From: Candidatus Omnitrophota bacterium
GTDB lineage: Bacteria; Omnitrophota; Gorgyraeia; JABMRG01
Direction of reading: 5' to 3'
DNA: 16,496 nucleotides
NCBI GenBank assembly: GCA_013202935.1
Contig: JABMRG010000170.1
Coordinates: forward strand, 1-16,496
The translations under genes and the position numbers were made by a program. The notes under the pieces were generated by a model. That model searched no databases. It was not told the DNA's origin and was given only the letters and a program-made list of their open reading frames with translations. Every line of letters begins with the position of its first letter. Within the stretch, counting starts at the first letter, position 1. Below are positions 1 to 7,014 of the stretch, in pieces.

Positions 1-542
1 TATATTATCTCTGCATCCCGCTCATAGAAATGTCTGATTCTATTTCTAACATTATCCGATATTGCGATAAAGAAGTCAACGTTTTCATTAGTCTTTAAGT
101 CCCACTTCTTTAACCGCTCTATTATAAACGCGATCGCCTTGCGTTTAAAAAAATTGCTAATACTAAAATACTCATCAAAAAAGACCCATGCATACCTCAT
201 GGGCGTATAACAGTAGCATAGATGTAACGCCCGATCCGGCACTTTTACACCCTTTGCAACGCAGTGGCTTGAGCTCAAGATAAGGTCAAAACCTGAAAGG
301 TCAAAACTCTCTATCGCCTTAGGGAAAAACGGGAGATAGTTTCTGTATCCTGAAGCTGCACCAGGCAGGTGCTGGATAAAAGAGGCTCTTATCTCCATAT
401 TCTCGATAGTCTCCGAAACCGATCCCTTATTATGAAGAAGTGTAAATATGGTTGCTTTAGGGAACAGCTCACAGAAGACCTCAAGGCATTTTTCACCACC
501 TCTCATTCCGGTAAGCCAATCATGTATTAATGCTACTTTCAT
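1..542 (-). CDS. Glycosyltransferase family 4, N-terminal part (cut by window edge)
   Basis: I translated this region by hand. The ATG at 542-540 opens a frame that stays open for 180 codons to the window edge, so the C-terminal half, including the donor-binding domain with the EX7E motif, lies outside. The visible part is the acceptor-binding Rossmann domain of a GT4 enzyme: it opens MKVALIHDWLTG, has the glycine pair in RGGEK (residues 14-18), then SSSHCVAKG (about 90-98) and CYTPMRYAW (111-119), a run typical of GT4 enzymes of O-antigen and exopolysaccharide loci. The family transfers a sugar from a nucleotide donor at the cytoplasmic face of the membrane. It follows the preceding GT4 after one base (TAA-T-ATG). 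No strong ribosome-binding site lies at normal distance, so translational coupling is likely. Donor and acceptor cannot be read from the sequence. Confidence 0.9.
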   Translation of the reverse strand, partial: MKVALIHDWLTGMRGGEKCLEVFCELFPKATIFTLLHNKGSVSETIENMEIRASFIQHLPGAASGYRNYLPFFPKAIESFDLSGFDLILSSSHCVAKGVKVPDRALHLCYCYTPMRYAWVFFDEYFSISNFFKRKAIAFIIERLKKWDLKTNENVDFFIAISDNVRNRIRHFYERDAEII

Positions 543-543
543 A

Positions 544-1632
544 TTAGGCGCCCGCAATCTCCTTATATACTTCTAGTGTTTCCTTAGCAGTTCTCTCCCA
601 CGAAAACTCCTTGACCCTCTTTAATCCTCTTTCCTTAAGGTCATGTCTAAAGGATTCATCTTTCAAGGCCTTATAGATTCCATCACAGATATCCTCTATA
701 TCATAAGGATCAAATAATACTCCCGCATCTTGTATCACTTCAGGCAGGGAGCTTGTATTTGAAGCTGCAACAGGCAGCCCTGAAGCAAATGCCTCTAAGA
801 CAGGCAGGCCAAAACCTTCATATAGTGAAGGCAGGACAAATAGTTTTGCAAGATTATATATAGCAATAAGGTCTTCTGTGGGAACCTCTCCTAAGTATAT
901 CGCGTCGGATCTTTTTATCTTGTTTAATATCCCGGCCTCATGTGGATGGTATCTACCTATTATTACCAGGGACTCCTTTACGCCTTTAGACCTTACTCTA
1001 CTGAAGGCATCAAGCAGCCTTTCTATGTTCTTGTGCTTTTTTAAGCTGCCTACAAATAATATTATATTATCCGGCAGATTATATTTATTCTGCACAGCCT
1101 TTAATCCTTCCTGATCTTCAATTATCTTAAAGATTGGGTCAGCTGCCTCGTATATAACTCTTATTTTAGACCCGACCTTAGGGTTGATTTCAAGAATATC
1201 GTTTCTGGTATTTTCTGAAACAGCTATGATTTTATCCCCTTTTTCTACAGCGTTTCTTATTAATACTTTAGCAGCCTTGCGTTTCATAACGGGGAGATAC
1301 TCTGAAAACTTGGTGTATATAAGATCGTGTATTGTAACGACAAGGTTCTTTATATTGCAGAGAGGCGCATTAAAATGTGGGATATGCACCACATCAAGAT
1401 TATGCCTGCTAAATGGATGGCAGATAAGTTCCTTGATAGAGTATACAGGCGTATTATATCTAATAACTTGGCGATTGGTGATTGGCAATTGGCAATTGGT
1501 AATTTTTCTCTCATCACCAAAGACTAAAAACTCATCTTTTTCACAAAGAGGCAGCATGGCCTGTAATAAATTCGTTATGTACCTGCCTATACCGGGGTGG
1601 CCTATCATCCTGGCGTCAAAACCTATTCTCAT
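544..1632 (-). CDS. Glycosyltransferase family 4 with a repeat-encoded loop
   Basis: This is a full-length 362-residue GT4 enzyme. The N-terminal domain opens MRIGFDARMIGHPGIGRY; the C-terminal GT-B domain carries FVGSLKKHKN (about 193-202), expected to contact the donor phosphates, and EGFGLPVLE, the EX7E motif with E272 and E280. There is no signal peptide or membrane segment, so it should act in the cytosol or on the inner membrane face. The start ATG overlaps the stop of the GT9 gene as ATGA. Residues 44-55 (ITNCQLPITNRQ) are encoded exactly by a heptamer tandem repeat (1468-1502) and sit in a surface loop between the second strand and the next conserved block, so the enzyme probably tolerates the insert. 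A mannosyl or related transfer is usual for the subgroup, but the substrate is not determined. Confidence 0.93.
   Translation of the reverse strand: MRIGFDARMIGHPGIGRYITNLLQAMLPLCEKDEFLVFGDERKITNCQLPITNRQVIRYNTPVYSIKELICHPFSRHNLDVVHIPHFNAPLCNIKNLVVTIHDLIYTKFSEYLPVMKRKAAKVLIRNAVEKGDKIIAVSENTRNDILEINPKVGSKIRVIYEAADPIFKIIEDQEGLKAVQNKYNLPDNIILFVGSLKKHKNIERLLDAFSRVRSKGVKESLVIIGRYHPHEAGILNKIKRSDAIYLGEVPTEDLIAIYNLAKLFVLPSLYEGFGLPVLEAFASGLPVAASNTSSLPEVIQDAGVLFDPYDIEDICDGIYKALKDESFRHDLKERGLKRVKEFSWERTAKETLEVYKEIAGA
1468..1502. repeat. Five-unit heptamer tandem repeat (TTGGYRA) inside a coding gene
   Basis: Reading the plus strand, five consecutive 7-base units fit TTGGYRA: TTGGCGA, TTGGTGA, TTGGCAA, TTGGCAA and TTGGTAA. 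The 35-base block ends where the sequence becomes TTTTTCT. On the coding strand it gives residues 44-55 of the GT4 gene. The block length is not a multiple of three, so adding or losing one unit would shift the frame, while three units would not. Similar heptamer arrays are known as dispersed short tandem repeats in cyanobacteria and some other bacteria. Whether this one is a dispersed element is inference. Confidence 0.8.
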
Positions 1633-2768
1633 CTCTTAATAACCTTCTCAACAGCTTCTATGACATCGTCAACGGAAATAAGATCCATGCAGATATTATC
1701 CCTGCAGTTTAACCTCTGGCAGCCTTTGCAGGGTATCTCCTTCTGTATTACAACAGCCTCTTTGCTTAAGGGGCCCCATTCATCAGGACTATTTGTCCCA
1801 CTGTATAAGATTACCGATGGTTTATCATGCAGCGCTGCAATATGGCTTGGGCCTGAGTCTACACCAATAAAGATCTTTGACTTATTTATAAGTTCCAAGA
1901 GCCCGCCCAAAGACAATGCGCCTGCTGCATTTAACATAGGTGCTTGAGATGCCTTAATGATATTACCGATGGGCGTCTTATCTTTTTCAGAACCGACAAG
2001 AACTGCCTTTGTATCATAATCTTTATGTAAGATCATTAAGAGCTGTGCGAACCTCTGATCAAGCCAGTTTTTAGATATACTACCGGCAAAAGGGTGCACT
2101 ACAGCAATAGTATCATTTTCTGATATTCCGCTTCTGGTTAGGAAATCTTTTACGGACGCTTTATCTTTTGCAGAACTATAGATGTAAATATCTTTATCTT
2201 TTACTGCTACGCCTGTCTCTCTAAGCATGTCCAGGTTATGTTCGAGAGAATGAGTACCTTCTCTATAAACACATCTCTTATGAAGCATAAAACCACCACC
2301 TGTTATGCCGTAACTGACCCTGAATTTTACACCCCCAAGAAACATTAATAATATATGCCGAAGATCTCCTCGCAGGTCAAATCCGATATCGTAATTATGT
2401 CTGCGTAGTTCTGCAGCCAACCTTATAAATTTTAAGATTTTGAATCGTCCTCCCTTTGACCGCTTAAACCATGGTGCATCGTAGCATATAACCTCATCCA
2501 CATAGGGATTATTAATGATTATTTCCTTTGCCCAGCTTCCTACTAAAAAAGTAACTTTGGCTCCCCTGTAATGGGCCCTTAGGTTTTGCGGTATCGGAGT
2601 TGAAAATATTACATCACCTATATGGTCAAGGCGTATAACAAGGATGTTCGCAATATTTCCAGGGGCCTTCTTTTTGAAGATCTTAAAGGGGAGAAAGATT
2701 ATATTGCCTAGAAAATCTACAATGCTTACAATAAATATATAGAACTTGTTTTTAAAAATATATTTCAT
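1629..2768 (-). CDS. Glycosyltransferase family 9 (ADP-heptose:LPS heptosyltransferase-like)
   Basis: This 379-residue protein has the GT9 hallmarks: the N-terminal nucleotide fold begins ILVIRLDHIGDVIFSTP (residues 42-58) with D48 and D52, and the C-terminal domain holds HPFAGSISKNW (225-235) and GVDSGPSHIAALH (302-314). Known GT9 enzymes add heptose from ADP-heptose to the lipopolysaccharide inner core at the cytoplasmic membrane face. Two additions stand out. About 40 mostly hydrophobic and basic residues precede the fold and could hold the enzyme at the membrane. Near the C-terminus, four cysteines (C347, C350, C355, C360) form a cluster seen in a subset of GT9 proteins and possibly binding a metal. 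The gene follows the methyltransferase after 7 bases and ends in an ATGA overlap with the next GT4. Family is secure, sugar specificity is not. Confidence 0.93.
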   Translation of the reverse strand: MKYIFKNKFYIFIVSIVDFLGNIIFLPFKIFKKKAPGNIANILVIRLDHIGDVIFSTPIPQNLRAHYRGAKVTFLVGSWAKEIIINNPYVDEVICYDAPWFKRSKGGRFKILKFIRLAAELRRHNYDIGFDLRGDLRHILLMFLGGVKFRVSYGITGGGFMLHKRCVYREGTHSLEHNLDMLRETGVAVKDKDIYIYSSAKDKASVKDFLTRSGISENDTIAVVHPFAGSISKNWLDQRFAQLLMILHKDYDTKAVLVGSEKDKTPIGNIIKASQAPMLNAAGALSLGGLLELINKSKIFIGVDSGPSHIAALHDKPSVILYSGTNSPDEWGPLSKEAVVIQKEIPCKGCQRLNCRDNICMDLISVDDVIEAVEKVIKR

Positions 2769-2775
2769 TGAAAAG

Positions 2776-3516
2776 TTACGCTTCCGGTTGTTTTAAGGTT
2801 GCTGAGATAAGCAGAGAGCCGGCTATCTCCTTCATAAGAGGTAAACTTTCAAGCCAAAATCCTAATCTTTTAACCATCGGTATCGCCATTGAAGGGGTCC
2901 ATGGGTGCAGGAAATCAAAAGGCACAACTGATATATCACAAAAACCGTATTTTTTTAGTTGTTTGTGAAGCACCCATTTAAAAAAGGCTGTTTCTGTCGG
3001 CGTATCTCCCATGAGCCTTTTTATAAATGGTATATTCTTCTGGATCAAAAGCTGTGGATTTAACATGTTTGGTTCAGCAAAGACAATCTTTCCATTCGGC
3101 CTTAAGACCCTTTTTATCTGCCTGAGAACCGGCTCTAACTCCAGATGGTGCAGCACTGTACAGCCTGCTATCACATCAAATGAGTCTTTGTCAAAGGGTA
3201 GGTCTTCTGCATCTGCCAGTTCAAAACGAATATTGCCAAAAGAACTCTTCTGTTTTGCCTTTTCTAACAGATCTGATGATATATCAACTGCGGTGATATT
3301 TGCCCCTGTCTCTGCAAGCATTAAACTAAATACCCCGGTTCCGCAACCGAGCTCTAATAGGTCTGTACCTTTTTCTATCCGGCCTTCACGTACCAGCAAC
3401 TCTGCCCTTCTCTCTGCCCTCAATCTTCCAGCAGGTGTATCCCATCCCCAGAGCCTATCTGCATACTCAGCTATTCTCTCTCCCTGTTCTATCTCTGCGG
3501 TCTTATCCTGTTTCAT
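2776..3516 (-). CDS. Class I SAM-dependent methyltransferase
   Basis: This 246-residue protein has a Methyltransf_11/25-type fold. Motif I is LLELGCGTG (53-61), the acidic end of the second strand is AVDIS (D78), motif III is ADAEDLPF (101-108), and VLHHLE (121-126) and RVLRPNGK (136-143) follow. The C-terminal third is more hydrophobic, with WTPSMAIPMVKRLGF, and could recognise a lipid-linked or bulky acceptor; that is inference. The acceptor could be a sugar hydroxyl, amine or carboxyl. It starts 5 bases after the radical SAM gene, with an AGGA about 9 bases before the ATG. Its place between a radical SAM protein and a GT9 enzyme suggests glycan or lipid decoration. The family also includes quinone biosynthesis methyltransferases, but the neighbours do not favour that. 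Confidence 0.9.
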   Translation of the reverse strand: MKQDKTAEIEQGERIAEYADRLWGWDTPAGRLRAERRAELLVREGRIEKGTDLLELGCGTGVFSLMLAETGANITAVDISSDLLEKAKQKSSFGNIRFELADAEDLPFDKDSFDVIAGCTVLHHLELEPVLRQIKRVLRPNGKIVFAEPNMLNPQLLIQKNIPFIKRLMGDTPTETAFFKWVLHKQLKKYGFCDISVVPFDFLHPWTPSMAIPMVKRLGFWLESLPLMKEIAGSLLISATLKQPEA

Positions 3517-3521
3517 TGTTT

Positions 3522-4958
3522 CTAGTCCTCAAAATGTCTCGTCTCAGGAACCTTCTTCAAAAACCTCATGCCTGAACTGCAATAGCTGATAGCTTCCTTA
3601 AAGGAACGAATACCAGATAGCGTCTTGATGATATATGCGGGCCTCAGGTAGAAACTTCTTAATGCCTTTTTCCTTAGGTTTATCAGCTCTTCTGTCGATA
3701 GATGAAAGGTCCGCACAATAGGTTTGGAATAGTCATGCCTGTGCAGATCATCCTCTATAAAGAGTTTATTCTCCTTAGCTATCTTGTAAAATTCAGTACC
3801 AGGCAAGGGATAGGCTATATTAAAGTCGATAAAATCACCATCTAATCTCTTCGCAAATCTTATACTATCATCAACGGTTTCTTTTGAGTCCCATGGCAGG
3901 CCAATCATAAATAAGAGGTATGTCTTAATCCCTGTCTCCTTACATAACCTTACGGCATTTATGGCATCTTCTATTCGTGCGTTTTTCTTCATCTTATCAA
4001 GCATCGCCTGGTTTCCGCTTTCAACGCCAAAACCTATGATCCAGCAGCCTGCCTTCTTCATCCACTCTAAGCGTTCCTTGCATATTGTGTCTACCCTGCT
4101 GTTTGTGCCCCACCTTATCTTAAGCCCTCTCTCAATTATCATTCTGCATATATCTATGGCCCATTCTTTCCTCATAGTAAAGGTATCTGCCCTGAAGAAG
4201 AAATCTCTTATACCAAATTTCTCTATGCACTCCTCTATCTCATCGACTACGCTTTTAGGTGAGCGCGATTTTAACTTATAGCCAGATACAACATCCACGG
4301 CGCAATATATACAATGATAAGGGCATCCTCTGCCTGTGTAGATATAGGCAATGGGCCTTTTTGTATCCGGTGTTACATATAGGCTATTATCCAAAAGGTG
4401 CCTTGCCGGAAATGGAAGCATATCCAAGTCGTCTAATAGCGGCCTCTCCGGCGTCCTGACTATATCGCTGTCCTTTCGAAATGTTATTCCGAGCACTTTT
4501 GAAAGATCGGTTGCCTTTGCAATATCTCTTACTGCAAATTCTGATTCTCCACGTATTATTATATCAAGTTGAACGCACTTTTTTAAAATCTCTGTATCCT
4601 GCTCGCTATAGTGTGCGCCTTTTGAGACTGTAAGGATCTGTGGGTTTATAGACTTGGCTTTTATACAGGCATGGAGGTCATCCTGAAGTGTCGGGGTAGT
4701 TATACTGAATATTAGCATATCAGGCTTAAATTCTTTTAAGTCTTTCTCAAACTGGTCCCAGCCCAGCCCCTCTGCAGGATAATCTCTGATCTTACAGGTT
4801 ATTGCCTCTTTTTCCAAAACCGCTGCCATATACGCAAGGTCCATAGGGGCACGCGGAGGTTGAGCTGTCATACCCTCAACCGGCGCCTGGCACCTATCAT
4901 CCCTCATGTAGAAGCCTGTGGGTGGGTATATTAGTAAGACTCTATTTATATCTCTCAT
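3522..4958 (-). CDS. Radical SAM protein with N-terminal B12-binding-like domain
   Basis: This 478-residue protein opens with a Rossmann-like domain of the cobalamin-binding type (about 1-170: VLLIYPPTG, PPRAPMDLAYMAAVLE, then RGESEFAV). A radical SAM core follows, with the cluster motif GCPYHCIYC (C212, C216, C219; CX3CX2C), FRAD (255-258), GVESGNQ (311-317) and FMIGLPWD (350-357). I see no DXHXXG motif for lower-axial histidine binding of cobalamin, so real B12 use is uncertain. The order matches uncharacterised members of the class that includes BchE, HpnP and various C-methylases. It could methylate, rearrange or dehydrogenate a lipid or sugar of this pathway. It begins two bases after the DPM1-like gene and no SPASM-type cysteine cluster is evident after the core. 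The family is sure, the reaction unknown. Confidence 0.92.
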   Translation of the reverse strand: MRDINRVLLIYPPTGFYMRDDRCQAPVEGMTAQPPRAPMDLAYMAAVLEKEAITCKIRDYPAEGLGWDQFEKDLKEFKPDMLIFSITTPTLQDDLHACIKAKSINPQILTVSKGAHYSEQDTEILKKCVQLDIIIRGESEFAVRDIAKATDLSKVLGITFRKDSDIVRTPERPLLDDLDMLPFPARHLLDNSLYVTPDTKRPIAYIYTGRGCPYHCIYCAVDVVSGYKLKSRSPKSVVDEIEECIEKFGIRDFFFRADTFTMRKEWAIDICRMIIERGLKIRWGTNSRVDTICKERLEWMKKAGCWIIGFGVESGNQAMLDKMKKNARIEDAINAVRLCKETGIKTYLLFMIGLPWDSKETVDDSIRFAKRLDGDFIDFNIAYPLPGTEFYKIAKENKLFIEDDLHRHDYSKPIVRTFHLSTEELINLRKKALRSFYLRPAYIIKTLSGIRSFKEAISYCSSGMRFLKKVPETRHFED

Positions 4959-4960
4959 CT

Positions 4961-5698
4961 TTAATCAACAAACCTGTATTTAATTAAAACCCATAGGGCA
5001 TAAACCCCATCTGTCCACCTTATTTTCTTACCCTCTTCCAGAGTCCGTGGATGGTATCTGATAGGAACTTCATATATCTTATGTCCCAGTTTAAGCACCT
5101 TTGCGGTTATTTCGGGGCAGAACTCAAAACCAGTTGCCTTCAGATTAATACTCTTTATAATATCCGCGCGGAATACCTTATAGCATGTAGCCTCATCCGT
5201 AATATTAGCATTGTAAAGAATCCTTATAAGGAAGTTGAAGCTTAATATAGCCAGAAAATGTGAAAGGTACCTGATCTCATAATGTTTACCTAAAAATCTA
5301 TTCTGGAACCAATGCCACATCCACAGCCAACGGTGTACATATACAAACCTCGAACCATATACTACTGAAGCTCTCTTATCTTCTATAGGCTTAACGAGCT
5401 TTAGATAATCGTTTGTATTATATTCTAAATCCGCATCCTGAATTATAATTATATCACCGGTGGCATGCTTAAGGGCTGTCTTAATAGCTGCGCCTTTGCC
5501 CATATTAGCCTCGTGAAACAGGATTTTTATTCCCGGGGCGCCTTTGTACCTGGTATCCAATAGATCTTTTGAGCCATCGGTTGAGCCGTCATCTACTATA
5601 ATTATCTCTTTGTCTATGTCAACAGAGGAGACACTTTTTATCACATCCGAAAGAGTTTTCGCCTCATTATAAACAGGTATCAATACTGAAAGTTTCAT
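4961..5698 (-). CDS. Glycosyltransferase family 2, DPM1-like
   Basis: This is a 245-residue GT-A enzyme. It opens MKLSVLIPVYNEAKTL, with IIIVDDGSTDGS (32-43) binding the nucleotide, NMGKGAAIKTAL (65-76), and the metal-binding IQDADLEY (86-93, DAD at 88-90). TDEATCYKVF (167-176) and GFEFCPEIT (190-198) and the basic RYHPRTLEEGKKI (214-226) follow, typical of dolichol- or undecaprenyl-phosphate mannosyl/glucosyltransferases. Such enzymes charge a polyprenyl phosphate with one sugar for later use by periplasmic GT-C enzymes. There is no C-terminal membrane pair, only one hydrophobic stretch at about 147-165, so it is probably peripheral. It overlaps the upstream GT4 by ATGA. A functional link to the GT-C-like protein at 12959-14512 is plausible but inferred. 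Confidence 0.93.
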   Translation of the reverse strand: MKLSVLIPVYNEAKTLSDVIKSVSSVDIDKEIIIVDDGSTDGSKDLLDTRYKGAPGIKILFHEANMGKGAAIKTALKHATGDIIIIQDADLEYNTNDYLKLVKPIEDKRASVVYGSRFVYVHRWLWMWHWFQNRFLGKHYEIRYLSHFLAILSFNFLIRILYNANITDEATCYKVFRADIIKSINLKATGFEFCPEITAKVLKLGHKIYEVPIRYHPRTLEEGKKIRWTDGVYALWVLIKYRFVD

Positions 5699-6732
5699 CT
5701 CAATATCTCTTTATAGACTTTTATATTCTCCTCCGCCACATGGTGCCAGAGAAAATTCTCCATTATATACTCTTTTAATACAATATTCTTTGGCCTCTCT
5801 AACGCCTTATCTATTGCTTCTCTTATGCTTTGCGGGTTAGCAGGGTCAAGATATTCAACATAATCTTTAAAATATTCGCGCGTTGAGCCTCCTTGAGTAA
5901 CAGCAAGTCTGGCCCCAGCAAGTCCAGCCTCTAAGGCAGCCAGGCCCGGTGTCTCAAACCAGCCCTGAAGCGCAAAGACGCTGCACGCTGCGTAAGCTGA
6001 TGATAGAAAGTTTGAATTATGGTCTATGTGGCCTATAAAAACTACATTGTCTCCTGCAGCTTCCTTACACTTCTTATAATATTCCTCATAACCAGAAACA
6101 GGATCTCCAATCAGTACAAGTTTCTTGTCTAAGCCCTTAACAGCCTTTATAAGATTGAGCTGATTTTTACGAGGTTCTATACGGCCTACGGATAGGATAA
6201 AATCCTCGAGACCATACTTATTAACAAATTCATTTTTTTCCGCATGAGCAAATCTTTCGTCAACACCAAGATATACAATGCGCATCTTCTTCCTGTCTAT
6301 TTGGAAGAGCCTTGAGATCTGCTTTGCCTCTTCATTGGAATTGGGAACAAGTATATCAGCCAAAAGATGCATCTTTCTCCTTGCTGAAGGCATAACAGGA
6401 CAGATAACTTTCACTATGTGCTGTAAGGCCATCTTTGATTTTTTATAAATACCGCCGTATTCGTGCAGCGCCCTCTGTAATGTAGACCAGAAGACAGGCG
6501 AAAGGACAATCTTTACACCAAGCGCCTTGGCTGTCTGCATAAGCCCGAGGCATTCCTTAACACTGCCAAAAACATGGAGGATGTCAAACTCCTTTAAGCT
6601 ATCATCCCACTGGTTGAAAAGCTTTACTGAGATGCCTTTGCTCTCAAGGACTTCCTTGGTCTTGAGCAATAGTATCTCTCCTCCTCCAGGAGATTGAAAA
6701 GCTGACGGATATACAAAAAATGCTATCTTCAT
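5695..6732 (-). CDS. Glycosyltransferase family 4
   Basis: This 345-residue GT-B enzyme starts MKIAFFVYPSAF followed by a glycine triplet (PGGGE, 15-19). The donor domain has SVGRIEPRKNQ (181-191, R184 and K189) and the EX7E motif ETPGLAALE (E260, E268). It is shorter than many GT4 enzymes but both domains are complete. It is the first gene after the 282-base spacer. No strong ribosome-binding site is visible directly before its ATG; AGAGATAATGAT precedes it. Because it cannot be coupled to wecB across that distance, its translation must start independently or through the spacer structure. It ends in an ATGA overlap with the DPM1-like gene. Donor sugar and acceptor are unknown. Confidence 0.92.
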   Translation of the reverse strand: MKIAFFVYPSAFQSPGGGEILLLKTKEVLESKGISVKLFNQWDDSLKEFDILHVFGSVKECLGLMQTAKALGVKIVLSPVFWSTLQRALHEYGGIYKKSKMALQHIVKVICPVMPSARRKMHLLADILVPNSNEEAKQISRLFQIDRKKMRIVYLGVDERFAHAEKNEFVNKYGLEDFILSVGRIEPRKNQLNLIKAVKGLDKKLVLIGDPVSGYEEYYKKCKEAAGDNVVFIGHIDHNSNFLSSAYAACSVFALQGWFETPGLAALEAGLAGARLAVTQGGSTREYFKDYVEYLDPANPQSIREAIDKALERPKNIVLKEYIMENFLWHHVAEENIKVYKEILR

Positions 6733-6780
6733 ATCATTATCTCTGAAACTTTTGATGCAATTTCCGCATGAACATAAACT

Positions 6781-6969
6781 TTGGTCGCGTCTTTTGCCTT
6801 CGCAGTGCTGGTATTTTTGCCGTCCTTTTGGACTTACGGCTCGTTCGTTTGGCGGAATTCACCAAGTACTTGTCTCGGGTTCAGTTCCGCCACTCACTTC
6901 GCCATAAGTCCTAAAAGGACATTTGGCAAAAAAAGCCTATGCACTGCTACCGGCAAAAAACACAACCAA
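6781..6969. repeat. 189-bp imperfect inverted repeat forming a long segmented hairpin
   Basis: The ends TTGGT (6781-6785) and ACCAA (6965-6969) are perfectly complementary. Stems in order are: 6781-6798 with 6952-6969 (18 positions, 3 C-A mismatches); GCAGTGC 6802-6808 with 6941-6947; 6814-6821 with 6925-6932; GTCCTTTT 6822-6829 with 6913-6920; GGACTTA 6830-6836 with 6905-6911, then one C-A and a GGC/GCC pair; an unpaired 9x8 internal loop; TGGCGGAA 6850-6857 with 6885-6892; and an apical CCAAG/CTCGG stem (6862-6866 with 6874-6878) around a 7-base loop. All five single mismatches in these stems become G-U on the minus strand, the transcribed one. This suggests a folded RNA or a palindromic mobile-type repeat. 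AACT occurs at both edges (6777-6780, 6968-6971), too short to prove a target duplication. Confidence 0.8.
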
Positions 6970-6975
6970 CTAAAA

Positions 6976-6982
6976 CCCTCCT
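6976..6982 (-). promoter_or_regulatory. Orphan Shine-Dalgarno-like AGGAGGG
   Basis: On the minus strand AGGAGGG lies 6 bases before a TTG whose first base is the terminal base of the inverted repeat. The frame from this TTG runs only ten sense codons (to TAG at 6937-6939). It is among the strongest ribosome-binding sequences in the window yet serves no recognisable gene. It could start a leader peptide that is read into the hairpin, be a relic of a start that the element displaced, or be chance. Confidence 0.3.
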
Positions 6983-7014
6983 GCTACAATTACCAAAAAA
7001 CTTTTAACTTAAGA

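Larger units (their letters stand above)
6733..7014 (-). other. 282-base spacer, the longest gene-free stretch in the operon
   Basis: This stretch separates wecB from the downstream GT4, while every other gap in the window is at most 13 bases. Most of it (6781-6969) is the long inverted repeat listed separately. Between the wecB stop and that element are a T-rich run and the strong Shine-Dalgarno-like AGGAGGG at 6976-6982. Between the element and the GT4 start there is no obvious promoter; TTGCAT and GATAAT occur but with too short a spacing. I see no canonical hairpin plus T-tract terminator placed after the element in the direction of transcription, although a T7 run lies inside the element itself. 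No protein-coding gene is convincing here. Confidence 0.85.

Noticed and set aside
1468..1502. CRISPR-like or direct-repeat array
   Set aside because: The units are 7 bases and contiguous with no spacers, and they lie in a coding gene; this is a tandem microrepeat.
1184..1639. Plus-strand 151-codon open frame
   Set aside because: Antisense to the GT4 gene, whose motifs are certain; the frame crosses the heptamer array, whose periodicity opens several frames.
3011..3589. Plus-strand 192-codon open frame
   Set aside because: It is antisense to the methyltransferase with clear SAM motifs on the minus strand; the translation is low complexity, rich in serine and has no family features.
6733..6765. 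Possible promoter (TTGCAT with GATAAT) before the GT4 at 5695-6732
   Set aside because: The two hexamers are only about 13 bases apart and the -10 would touch the start codon, so it is not a credible sigma-70 promoter.
6928..6960. Possible intrinsic terminator after wecB (GCC...GGC then seven T on the minus strand)
   Set aside because: The local stem is only about 3 pairs, and the T run is better explained as part of the long hairpin; the tight operon continues downstream.
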